From: Saccharothrix algeriensis
GTDB lineage: Bacteria > Actinomycetota > Actinomycetes > Mycobacteriales > Pseudonocardiaceae
NCBI RefSeq assembly: GCF_016907655.1
Contig: NZ_JAFBCL010000001.1
Coordinates: forward strand, 3,010,001 to 3,074,000
DNA length: 64,000 nucleotides
Direction: 5' to 3'
Both the position numbers and the translations under genes were made by a program. The notes under the pieces are model-generated. The model made no database searches. It was not told where the DNA came from and was given only the letters and a program-made list of their open reading frames with translations. Positions 33,767 to 41,238 of this stretch are shown here, piece by piece (the stretch's first letter is position 1; the number at the start of each line of letters is the position of its first letter).

Positions 33767-35272
33767 TCAGCCGGGGTACTTGCCGTTGTTCGGCTTGGGC
33801 ACGCCGTTCACGAACTCGACGGGCCACGACTGCTGCTCGCGCTGGGCCAGCTCCTCGTGCAGCTGCTGGAGCAGCGCCCGCTCGCGGTCGCTGAGCTTGG
33901 CGTCCACGGTCGGCGACACGTGCACCGCCGACGGCGGCTGACCCTCCGCCAGCGCCGCCTGGAGGGCCGCCAGGTCGTCCGGGCGCAGCTCGGTCGTCAC
34001 CTCGGACCGCGACAGCGGGGACTCCCCCGGCAGCGACGGCGGGAGCTCCTCGGACCGCGACGCCGGCTCCTCGGACCGCGGTGGCACCGGCTCCCCGGAC
34101 CGCGGCGGCGTCGGCTCCTCGTCGGGCGGCAGCGCCGGCTCCTCGCTGAGCGACCGGGGCGGCTCCTCCACGAGGGACCGCGGCGGCTCGTCGGCGAGCG
34201 ACCGGGGCTGCTCGTCGGCGGGCGCCTGGAACGACCCGTCGCCGGGCGGCCGGTGGGCCTCCACGTCGTGCGGGCCCCGGTGCGCGCCGTCGTGCGAGCG
34301 GTCGCCGCGGGAGCCGGCCGAGAGGTCGTCGCCCGGCCCGTCGTCCTGCGGGCGGTCCTCGTGCGGGGCGCCGTCGCGGAAGCGGTCGCGGCCGGCGCGG
34401 GCGCCGTTGGAGCGGTCGCCCGAACGGCCGCGCCGGGACTCGGGCGCCGACGGCTCCTCCGCCTGCTCCCGCACCGGCAACCGCTTCACCGGCTTGGGCG
34501 GGAAGGGCTGCGCCCCCTCGAACGGGTCGGACCGCGCGCGACGGGGCTCGGAGCCGGTTTCGGGGTGGTCCGCGGGCACCGGTTCCGGCTCGACCACCGG
34601 TGCCTCGTCCCGGACCTCGACCCCGTCGAACCAGGCCGGCCGGTCCGGCGGCGCGGTCGCCGCCGACGCCGTCCGGAAGAACACCTCGCGGGCCGTCGTC
34701 ACCGCCGCCGCGTGGTACTCGCCCAGCGGCGTGCCGACCGTCAGCACCTCGACCACGGCCCGGATGCCGGCCTTCCGCAGCACCGTGTCGACCCGGTACG
34801 CGGTCGCGGGCGCGAAACCGGCCGGGCCGATGTCCACCAGCACCACGCGCTGCGGCAGCGGGCCGGGCGTCGCGCCGGCCGGGGTGGACCGCCACGTCGC
34901 CCGCACGGACCGGACGTCGGGCAGCACCGCGGCCGTCCTGCCCAGCACCTCGGCCAGCCCCTCGGCCGGGTCGGACTCGTCGGTGAACCGGTGGCGCGGC
35001 ACGGGGACCGACTCGACGGCGAACAACCGGTCGGCCAGCGCCGGGTCGGACCGCACCTCGCCGAGCAGCCGGCCGATCTCGTGGCGCTCGTCCACCGACA
35101 CCGGGACGCGCCCCGCCAGCAGGCAGCCGACCAGCAACTCGACCGCGCGGTCGAGTTCGGCCACCGCCAGCAGCTCCCGGGCCTGGGTCAGCGCGTCGTC
35201 GTCGACGCGTCCGGCCAACGCCAACAGGAGGTCGTGTAAACGGACGGGAAGTCCCACTCCGTCGTTCGTCAC
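33767..35272 (-). CDS. Hypothetical protein with low-complexity Glu/Pro/Arg region; paralogue of the next gene
   Basis: A 501-residue protein. The N-terminal about 210 residues form a folded part: RLHDLLLALAGRVDDDALTQA, then a block VRSVRATWRS... RVVLVDIGPAGFAP and LGEYHAAAVTTAREVFF. The middle (about 240-440) is disordered, rich in E, P, R and D, with repeated units like EEPPRSLxDEP. The C-terminus ends in an acidic-helical LSDRERALLQQLHEELAQREQQ segment and FVNGVPKPNNGKYPG. No known family. It shares its N-terminal outline with the 200-residue protein at 35311-35913. GTG at 35272 has AGGAG 8 nt upstream. Role unknown. Confidence 0.7.
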   Translation of the reverse strand: MTNDGVGLPVRLHDLLLALAGRVDDDALTQARELLAVAELDRAVELLVGCLLAGRVPVSVDERHEIGRLLGEVRSDPALADRLFAVESVPVPRHRFTDESDPAEGLAEVLGRTAAVLPDVRSVRATWRSTPAGATPGPLPQRVVLVDIGPAGFAPATAYRVDTVLRKAGIRAVVEVLTVGTPLGEYHAAAVTTAREVFFRTASAATAPPDRPAWFDGVEVRDEAPVVEPEPVPADHPETGSEPRRARSDPFEGAQPFPPKPVKRLPVREQAEEPSAPESRRGRSGDRSNGARAGRDRFRDGAPHEDRPQDDGPGDDLSAGSRGDRSHDGAHRGPHDVEAHRPPGDGSFQAPADEQPRSLADEPPRSLVEEPPRSLSEEPALPPDEEPTPPRSGEPVPPRSEEPASRSEELPPSLPGESPLSRSEVTTELRPDDLAALQAALAEGQPPSAVHVSPTVDAKLSDRERALLQQLHEELAQREQQSWPVEFVNGVPKPNNGKYPG

Positions 35273-35310
35273 GCCTGCTCTCCTTCCGGCCCGCGCGGCA
35301 GCGACGAGCT

Positions 35311-35913
35311 CTACACGGGCACCAGGTGCCCGTCGGCCTCGGCCCCGGTGCACACCAGTTCCGACGCCGCCAACGCCGCCCGGTGGTAGGGCGGCAGGTC
35401 TCCCCCGGCGGGCAGGACCTCCACGCGGGGGTCGTGCTCGCCGAGCGCCCGCAGCACCCGCTGGAGCTCGCCCGCCAGGCGGGCGTGCCCGGACGTGGCC
35501 GTGACCAGGACGACCTTCCCGGCCCCGTCCCCGCCGTGCCGCCACGTGGTCCGGACTTCGCCGACTCCCGGGCGACCGCGCAGGGTCGCCCCCAGCACTG
35601 CGGTCGCGGAATCGCCCATCAACACCCGTTCGGGTGATTCCGGGGTGAATGTGTAACCGGGTTCGGGCTCCTCGTCCAGTCCCTTGACGGAACTGATCGC
35701 GGAAAGGTCGCCGCCGTGCGGCACCAGGCCGTCGGCCAGCAGGCGCTGCTCGTGGTCGGTCAACCCGATCCGGTCGTGCAGCAGGGTCCGGGGCAGCGCC
35801 CGCGCGAGCACCGCGATCGCGTCCGTGGCGGCCCAGTCGCGGAACCGCCACAGCACGTCGTCGGGCAGCCGGCCGGCCAGCCGCAGCAGCAGCTCGTGCA
35901 GGGTGTCGGACAT
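35311..35913 (-). CDS. Hypothetical protein; shorter paralogue of the 501-residue neighbour
   Basis: A 200-residue protein. [21 protein letters not shown] at the start and [12 protein letters not shown]... [16 protein letters not shown]... [12 protein letters not shown] later match, in the same order, the N-terminal part of the 501-residue protein (LHDLLLALAGR; VRSVRATWRS; VVLVDIGPAG; YHAAAVTTAREVF). So the two genes are an old tandem duplication, one of which gained a disordered tail. The ATG at 35913 is 1 bp from the end of ridA, so it belongs to the DUF4177-ridA transcript. No function can be given. Confidence 0.7.
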   Translation of the reverse strand: MSDTLHELLLRLAGRLPDDVLWRFRDWAATDAIAVLARALPRTLLHDRIGLTDHEQRLLADGLVPHGGDLSAISSVKGLDEEPEPGYTFTPESPERVLMGDSATAVLGATLRGRPGVGEVRTTWRHGGDGAGKVVLVTATSGHARLAGELQRVLRALGEHDPRVEVLPAGGDLPPYHRAALAASELVCTGAEADGHLVPV

Positions 35914-35914
35914 C

Positions 35915-36373
35915 TCACTCCCCGATCTCGACGACCAGGTCCACCTCGACCGGCGCGCCCAGCGGCAGCTCCGCGACGCCGACCGCCGCGCGGGCGTGCC
36001 TGCCGGCCTCGCCGAAGACCTCGCCCAGCAGCTCGGAGGCGCCGTTGAGCACGGCGGGCTGCCCGGTGAACCCGTCGGCGGAGGCCACGTAGCCGGTGAC
36101 CTTCACCACCCGCACGATCGCGTCGACGCCGACCAGCGCCTCGACCGCGGCCAGCGCGTTGAGCGCGCAGGTCCGCGCGTGCGCCTTGGCCTCCTCGGGG
36201 CTGACGTCCGCGCCGACCTTGCCGGTGGCGGCGAGCGCGCCCCCGACGAACGGCAGCTGGCCCGACGTGTAGACCAGCGACCCGGAGCGCACGGCCGGCA
36301 CGTACGCGGCGACGGGGGCCGCGACGGCGGGCAGCTCGACGCCCAGCTCCGCCAGGCGGGACTTCCAGCTCAT
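35915..36373 (-). CDS. ridA: RidA family protein (Rv3678c-like)
   Basis: A 152-residue YjgF/YER057c/UK114 (RidA) protein. The family hydrolyses reactive enamine/imine intermediates from PLP enzymes; this branch (PF14588-type, YjgF-like) often lacks full activity. It shows [22 protein letters not shown] and [17 protein letters not shown], and a late Arg in [22 protein letters not shown]. The Arg-Ala-x-Val motif near the C-terminus is the substrate-binding Arg of RidA. ATG at 36373 overlaps the DUF4177 stop (ATGA). Confidence 0.88.
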   Translation of the reverse strand: MSWKSRLAELGVELPAVAAPVAAYVPAVRSGSLVYTSGQLPFVGGALAATGKVGADVSPEEAKAHARTCALNALAAVEALVGVDAIVRVVKVTGYVASADGFTGQPAVLNGASELLGEVFGEAGRHARAAVGVAELPLGAPVEVDLVVEIGE

Positions 36374-36525
36374 GCCTTCGGCCGCTTCAGGTAGGCGACG
36401 TGCTGCTCGCCGCTGGGGTTGGGCAGGACGGTGACGAGCTCCCAGCCGTCATCGCCCCACTGGTCCAGGATCGCCTTGGTGGCGTGGATCAGCAGCGGGA
36501 CGGTGGCGTACTCCCACTTGGTCAT
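36370..36525 (-). CDS. DUF4177 small protein (Rv3678A-like)
   Basis: A 51-residue protein, TKWEYATVPLL... DQWGDDGWELVTVLPNP... LKRPKA. The Trp-Glu-Tyr start, the central DGWELV and the final LKRP are the DUF4177 signature. It precedes ridA with a 4-bp overlap, as the equivalent pair does in mycobacteria. Function unknown. Confidence 0.85.
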   Translation of the reverse strand: MTKWEYATVPLLIHATKAILDQWGDDGWELVTVLPNPSGEQHVAYLKRPKA

Positions 36526-36603
36526 GTCGCGCAGCCTAGCCGCACGAGGAAGGGGGGCACCCGACCGAGTACCCCCCTTGGTGTAGAGCGCGCGGACCGG
36601 CGG

Positions 36604-36783
36604 TCAGCGGCCCGCCTTCACCTCGGCGACGAACGCGCGGAACGCCCGCGCCGGGAAGACCAGCGTGCCGCCGTCGCGGTTCTTGGTGTCCCGCACACCG
36701 GTCGCGCTGCCCGTCACCGCCAGCTCGACGCACTGCGCGGCGGAAGCGCTGCGGCTGCTCTTGCGCCAGGTCTGCTCGTTCAT
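36604..36783 (-). CDS. DUF397 domain protein
   Basis: A 59-residue protein: [34 protein letters not shown] and FRAFVAEVKAG are the standard DUF397 blocks. Such proteins are coded next to XRE/DUF5753 regulators (WhiJ/AbaA-type pairs) and probably act as small partners of them. Its ATG overlaps the stop of the regulator gene (ATGA). Confidence 0.9.
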   Translation of the reverse strand: MNEQTWRKSSRSASAAQCVELAVTGSATGVRDTKNRDGGTLVFPARAFRAFVAEVKAGR

Positions 36784-37643
36784 CGGTCTCCTAGTGTGTC
36801 TCGAACGGCCTTGATGAACTCAAGGGATTCCGCTGGAGTCAGCGCGGAAGCCGCCGCGTCGCGCCAGATGCCGTCCAACGGCTCCACCTCCTCCTGCTCC
36901 TCCAGCATCGCAAGACCCGAGATTTCTTCGGTATAGGCCGCGCAGGGAGCGTCCTGCTCCGGGAAGTCCAGCAGCAACAGCAGCGCCGTCGGCTGGGGCC
37001 CGTACGCGCCGACGTCGAAGGGCAGGACCTGGACGGTCACGTTCGGCCGCTGGGCCGACTCGACCAGGTGGTCGAGCTGCCCGCGCATGACCTCGGGGCC
37101 GCCGACCACCCGCCGCAGCGCGGCCTCGTCGATCAGGGTGTGCAGCTCGAAGGGCTCCTCGCGGTCCAGCAGCTGCTGGCGCGTCAGGCGTTCGGCCGCG
37201 GCGGTCCGGTCCCAGCTGTCGCCGATGACCAACCGGTGCGAGGCGCGGGCGACCGCCTCGGCGTAGGCCGCGGTCTGGAGCATCCCCGGCACGTAGACGA
37301 CGTCGAGCGTCCGCTCCCGGTGGGCCTCCAGCTCGTCCATCCGGAACCGCCGGTACTTGACCGGCAGGGCCGCCGCGTGCTCGATCGTCGCGTTGTCGAC
37401 GTCCGCGACCTCCCACATCTGGAGCAGGAACGTCTTCTGCTCGGGCGCGGCGCCCAGCTCGTCCAGGATCACCGACACGGACGGCCACCGCGCCAGGTGT
37501 GTGCCCGCGAGCAACCGGGTGACCGTCGGCCGGGAGACCCGCGTCCGCCGGGCGATCTCCTCGGCCGTCAGCCCGGACTTCTCCTGGAGCTGCTTGATGA
37601 ACCGCGCCAGCCTGCGCTTGCCGCGAGTAGTGCCATCCGCCAT
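36780..37643 (-). CDS. XRE family regulator with DUF5753 (WhiJ-type)
   Basis: A 287-residue regulator. The N-terminal HTH_XRE (about 10-65; LTAEEIARRTRVSRPTVTRLL) is followed by a DUF5753 domain (about 100-275; DVVYVPGMLQTAAYAEAV, ALRRVVGGPEVMRGQLDHLV, VQVLPFDVGAYG). This is the large streptomycete family linked to development and antibiotic control and typically paired with DUF397. ATG at 37643. Divergent from a three-gene set; AACA-N7-TGTT (37714-37728) in the 126-bp gap could be an operator. Confidence 0.9.
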   Translation of the reverse strand: MADGTTRGKRRLARFIKQLQEKSGLTAEEIARRTRVSRPTVTRLLAGTHLARWPSVSVILDELGAAPEQKTFLLQMWEVADVDNATIEHAAALPVKYRRFRMDELEAHRERTLDVVYVPGMLQTAAYAEAVARASHRLVIGDSWDRTAAAERLTRQQLLDREEPFELHTLIDEAALRRVVGGPEVMRGQLDHLVESAQRPNVTVQVLPFDVGAYGPQPTALLLLLDFPEQDAPCAAYTEEISGLAMLEEQEEVEPLDGIWRDAAASALTPAESLEFIKAVRDTLGDR

Positions 37644-37769
37644 CCGACTCAACCTTCTCACTCTGCGTAGTGGTTCGTCGCGCGACATCACCCGACTGAA
37701 CACCAAGGACGTGAACAGTACAGATGTTAGGGTCCTCACGTCGGTGGGGCAATCCGGGGACGGGGCGGG

Positions 37770-38024
37770 ATGGATCGCGACGAGTTGGAGATGGCCGCGG
37801 GGGCCGGTCGGGCGCTGGACGAGTGCAAGCGGTTCATCGCGCGGGTGCTGGACGAGTCCGGTGGCCGGAGCACCACCGACTACACCGAGACCGTCGAGCA
37901 GTGGGCGCGCCGGCTGGGCGTGGTGCTGCTCGACGTGGGTTGGCAGGCCGTGCGGTGGGCCGAGGCGAGGGAGCGCGGCGTGGTCGAGGGCCGCGTCGAG
38001 ACCAGGGAGGACGAGGACGGATGA
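37770..38024 (+). CDS. Small hypothetical protein
   Basis: An 84-residue, mostly helical, acidic protein (DRDELEMAAGAGRALDECKRFIARVLDE). It lies divergent from the DUF5753 regulator. The ATG overlaps no other gene, and its stop is shared with the next start (ATGA). No family recognised. Its coupling to the following gene and its place beside a DUF397/XRE pair suggest a joint role. Confidence 0.6.
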   Translation: MDRDELEMAAGAGRALDECKRFIARVLDESGGRSTTDYTETVEQWARRLGVVLLDVGWQAVRWAEARERGVVEGRVETREDEDG

Positions 38025-38275
38025 CCGGCATCGACGTGGCGCGGCACGCGCCCCGGCTGTTCGCGGTGGTGCAGCAGGACGACGAGGAGGACTGGATCGC
38101 CGCCTGGGGCATGGCGTTCGAGGACCGCGCCGAGGTCGCCTCGACCGCGGGGGACCTGAGGATGCTGACCACCAGCCCGGAGGGCGCGCTGCGCTACTTC
38201 GAGGAGGGCGAGGACGTCCGCACCAGCCTCGTCTGGGTGAACCCTGCCGAACCCGGCGCCCCGGCGCTACGTTGA
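38021..38275 (+). CDS. Small hypothetical protein
   Basis: An 84-residue acidic protein (GIDVARHAPRLFAVVQQDDEEDWIAAWGMAFED... RTSLVWVNP). It resembles small soluble proteins found beside DUF397/XRE pairs in Pseudonocardiaceae. Translationally coupled by ATGA to the gene before it. No known domain. Confidence 0.6.
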   Translation: MTGIDVARHAPRLFAVVQQDDEEDWIAAWGMAFEDRAEVASTAGDLRMLTTSPEGALRYFEEGEDVRTSLVWVNPAEPGAPALR

Positions 38276-38279
38276 TCGC

Positions 38280-38531
38280 GTGGAGACGTGGCGGGTCGTC
38301 GCGACGGGCGCGTTCGTCCTCGGCGGGCTGGTGATGGTGCTCGTCGGGATGGCGCAGGCGCGCGACCGCAGGCACTCCCGGGCCGCCGACGTGTGGCGCG
38401 CGGGCCTGGTCGGGCTGGCGGCGGTGGGCGTCGTGGCCGTGCTCATCGCGTACCTGCTGCCGTCGGTGGCGGCCTGGGGCGTGGTCGCGGCGACGGCCAT
38501 CGCGGTGGTCTTCGTCACCATGGCGGATTGA
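38280..38531 (+). CDS. Small membrane protein, two helices
   Basis: An 83-residue protein with membrane segments at about 6-24 and 43-80 (possibly two helices), separated by a basic loop ARDRRHSRAADVWRAG. GTG at 38280 is 4 bp after the previous stop, so the three small genes look like one transcript. No family recognised. Confidence 0.6.
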   Translation: METWRVVATGAFVLGGLVMVLVGMAQARDRRHSRAADVWRAGLVGLAAVGVVAVLIAYLLPSVAAWGVVAATAIAVVFVTMAD

Positions 38532-38574
38532 CCGCGTCCAGCGGCTCTCAGCCGGGCGCGCCTAGGCTGACCTG

Positions 38575-39570
38575 GTGATGAACGGCTGGACCGACGAACT
38601 CACCCGCGCCCGGCTGCACGTGGTCACCGGCAAGGGCGGCACCGGCAAGACGACCGTGGCCGCCGCCCTCGCCCTCGCGCTGGCGACCGGCGGGCGGCGG
38701 GTGCTGCTGGTCGAGGTCGAGAACCGGCAGGGCATCGCGCAGCTGTTCGACCGCGCGCCGCTGCCGTACTCCGAGGAGCGCATCGCCTCCGCGCCCGGCG
38801 GCGGCGAGGTGCGCGCGCTGGCCGTCGACCCGGAGGCGGCGCTGCTGGAGTACCTGGACATGTTCTACAACCTGGGCTTCGCGGGCCGGACGCTGCGCCG
38901 GATGGGCGCGATCGAGTTCGCCACGACGCTCGCGCCCGGGCTGCGCGACGTGCTGCTCACCGGCAAGGTCAAGGAGTGCGTGCGGCGGGCGGGCCGGGCC
39001 GGGCGGCACGAGTACGACGCCGTGGTGCTCGACGCCCCGCCCACCGGCCGGGTGGTGCGGTTCTTGGACGTGACCCGGGCGATGGCGGACCTGGCGAAGG
39101 TCGGGCCGATCAAGGGCCAGAGCGAGGGCGTGGTGACGCTGCTGCACTCGGGCGACACGGCCGTGCACCTGGTCGCGCTGCTGGAGGAGATGCCGGTCCG
39201 CGAGACGCTGGACGCGGTCGCCGAGCTGGACGCCGCCGACCTGCGGCCCGGCGCGGTGTTCGTCAACCGGGTCCGGCCGCCCCGGCTGCCCGCCCGCTCG
39301 ATCGCCTCCGCCGCGGCCGGGCGGGTCGACGCCGAGCGGCTGCGCGCCGGGCTGGCGTCCGCCGGGCTGGAGGTGGCCGACGAGGTGCTCGGCGGGCTGG
39401 TCGACCAGACCGTGGAGCACGCCGTCCGGGTCCGGATGGAGGAGCAGGCCAAGGACCTGCTGGCCGAGGCGGACCTGCCGACGCTGGAGCTGCCCGAGCT
39501 GACCGACGGGGTGGACGTGGCCGCGCTCTACGAGCTGGCCGAGGTGCTGGTCGGACGGGGTGTGCGATGA
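38575..39570 (+). CDS. ArsA/Get3-family ATPase (Rv3679-like)
   Basis: A 331-residue ATPase of the GET3/ArsA group. The deviant Walker [10 protein letters not shown] is at 19-27 with its signature lysine (Lys20). A switch region [15 protein letters not shown] and the A-loop [19 protein letters not shown] follow. In mycobacteria the Rv3679-Rv3680 pair forms a heteromeric membrane-linked ATPase implicated in stress and anion resistance. GTG at 38575 or ATG at 38578; a TAGGCT box 6 bp before GTG suggests a leaderless mRNA. Overlaps the second ATPase gene (ATGA). Confidence 0.9.
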   Translation: MMNGWTDELTRARLHVVTGKGGTGKTTVAAALALALATGGRRVLLVEVENRQGIAQLFDRAPLPYSEERIASAPGGGEVRALAVDPEAALLEYLDMFYNLGFAGRTLRRMGAIEFATTLAPGLRDVLLTGKVKECVRRAGRAGRHEYDAVVLDAPPTGRVVRFLDVTRAMADLAKVGPIKGQSEGVVTLLHSGDTAVHLVALLEEMPVRETLDAVAELDAADLRPGAVFVNRVRPPRLPARSIASAAAGRVDAERLRAGLASAGLEVADEVLGGLVDQTVEHAVRVRMEEQAKDLLAEADLPTLELPELTDGVDVAALYELAEVLVGRGVR

Positions 39571-40688
39571 ACCGCCTGGACGTGGACAACCTGCTGGACG
39601 ACCCGGCCACCCGGGTGCTGGTGTGCTGCGGGTCGGGCGGCGTCGGCAAGACGACGACGGCCGCCGCGCTGGCCGTGCGGGCCGCCGAGCGGGGCCGCCG
39701 GGCCGTCGTGCTGACCATCGACCCCGCGCGCCGGCTGGCCCAGTCGCTGGGCCTGCGCGAGCTGGGCAACCACCCGCGCCGGGTCGAGGTCGACGGGTTC
39801 GAGCCCGCGGGCGAGCTGCACGCGATGATGCTGGACATGCGCCGCACGTTCGACGACATGGTGTGGCAGCACGCGGGCCGCGAGCGGGCGGAGCAGATCC
39901 TCCAGAACCCCTTCTACCAGACGATCTCCACGTCGTTCTCCGGCACGCAGGAGTACATGGCGATGGAGAAGCTGGGCCAGCTCGTCGCGCAGGGCGAGTG
40001 GGACCTGATCGTGGTGGACACCCCGCCGAGCCGCAGCGCGCTGGACTTCCTGGACGCGCCGCAGCGGCTGTCGACGGTGCTGGACGGCCGGCTGATCCGG
40101 ATGCTGTCCGCGCCGGCGCGGGCGGGCGGGCGCGGCATCCGCAAGATCGTCGGCGCGGGCTTCGGCCTGTTCACCAAGGCCGTGTCGACCATCGTCGGCG
40201 GCCAGCTGCTCCAGGACGCCTCCACGTTCGTGCAGGCGTTCGACAGCATGTTCGGCGGCTTCCGGCAGCGCGCCCAGGCCACCTACGACCTGCTGCGCTC
40301 GCCCGGCACCGGGTTCCTGGTGGTCGCCGCGGCCGAGCCGGACGCGCTGCGCGAGGCCAGCTACTTCGTGGAGCGCCTGTCGGCGGAGGGCATGCCGATC
40401 AACGGACTGGTCGCCAACCGGACGCACCCGGTGCTGGCCCCCCTGCCCGCACCGGGCGCGCTGGCCGCGGCGGACCGGCTGGAGCGCTCCGGGGACGCCC
40501 CGCTGGCCGCCGCCGTGCTGCGGGTGCACGCGGACCGCGCGGCCGTCGCCGATCGGGAGAGGCGACTGCTCGCGCGGTTCACCCGCGCGCACCCCGACGT
40601 GCCCCTGGTCGGTGTGCCCGCGCTGCCGGCCGACGTGCACGACCTGGCCGGCCTGCACGAGATCGGCCGGCGGCTCGCGGGCGAGTGA
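39567..40688 (+). CDS. ArsA/Get3-family ATPase (Rv3680-like)
   Basis: A 373-residue partner ATPase. The P-loop reads [10 protein letters not shown] (21-30): Ser stands where deviant Walker A proteins have the intermonomer lysine (Lys20 in the partner). [33 protein letters not shown] and NRTHPV are Get3/ArsA blocks. Translation is coupled to the first gene. The two differing P-loops fit a heterodimer in which only one subunit supplies the signature lysine; that is inference. Its stop directly abuts that of the convergent whiB gene. Confidence 0.9.
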   Translation: MNRLDVDNLLDDPATRVLVCCGSGGVGKTTTAAALAVRAAERGRRAVVLTIDPARRLAQSLGLRELGNHPRRVEVDGFEPAGELHAMMLDMRRTFDDMVWQHAGRERAEQILQNPFYQTISTSFSGTQEYMAMEKLGQLVAQGEWDLIVVDTPPSRSALDFLDAPQRLSTVLDGRLIRMLSAPARAGGRGIRKIVGAGFGLFTKAVSTIVGGQLLQDASTFVQAFDSMFGGFRQRAQATYDLLRSPGTGFLVVAAAEPDALREASYFVERLSAEGMPINGLVANRTHPVLAPLPAPGALAAADRLERSGDAPLAAAVLRVHADRAAVADRERRLLARFTRAHPDVPLVGVPALPADVHDLAGLHEIGRRLAGE

Positions 40689-40976
40689 CTACCCGACCTT
40701 CTCCTCGTGGTGCTCCTGGCGCGCGGTGTCCAGGAGCTCGTGCCAGGACGTGACGTCGGGCCGCCGGCGCAGCAGCGCGCGCCGCTCCCGCTCGGTCATG
40801 CCGCCCCAGACGCCGAACTCGATCCGGTTGTCCAGTGCCTCGGCGAGGCACTCGGTGCGCACCGGGCAACCCAGGCACACCACCTTCGCCTTGCGCTGCT
40901 CCGCGCCCCGGACGAAGAGCTGGTCCGGCTCCTCATCACGGCACGAAGCCTTGATCCGCCAATCCCCCTGCTGCAT
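40689..40976 (-). CDS. whiB4: WhiB family Fe-S regulator (WhiB4-like)
   Basis: A 95-residue WhiB protein. Four cysteines at 12, 34, 37 and 43 (C-x21-C-x2-C-x5-C) hold the 4Fe-4S cluster; GVWGG (55-59) and a basic tail (RERRALLRRR) follow. It lies where Rv3681c (whiB4) lies, between the Get3 pair and ponA2. The ATG at 40976 has GAGGTGG close upstream; the in-frame GTG at 40985 is less likely. Known WhiB4 is a redox-sensing DNA-binding protein. Confidence 0.92.
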   Translation of the reverse strand: MQQGDWRIKASCRDEEPDQLFVRGAEQRKAKVVCLGCPVRTECLAEALDNRIEFGVWGGMTERERRALLRRRPDVTSWHELLDTARQEHHEEKVG

Positions 40977-41157
40977 AACCCCCACCTCGGTTCACACAGT
41001 GCCCAGACTCTTTTAAATCCGCCACACCCCTGCCGCGGATGCCGTAGGCTTCCCCACATCGAGTGGTCGTGCCGTCGGCTGCTGTCTTGGACAGTGACGG
41101 ACTGTAGAGCCTTCCGGTTCCACCTCCAACCCTGGGTTGCGCACCTGTTACCTGTCT

Positions 41158-41173
41158 TGAGTACGAGTACTCA
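41158..41173. promoter_or_regulatory. Palindrome upstream of ponA2
   Basis: TGAGTAC-GA-GTACTCA is a perfect 16-bp palindrome in the 262-bp divergent region between whiB4 and ponA2, 65 bp before the ponA2 start. It is a good operator candidate for either gene. No regulator is suggested by the sequence itself. Confidence 0.5.
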
Positions 41174-41238
41174 TCCTGTGTAATGAAGGCTGCGCGAGTT
41201 CCGATGACCTGGTCAGAGGCGGCGTACGCTGACCTGTC

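Noticed and set aside
36536..36733. A 65-codon minus-strand frame over the DUF397 gene
   Set aside because: It overlaps the real 59-residue DUF397 protein in another frame and shows no domain.
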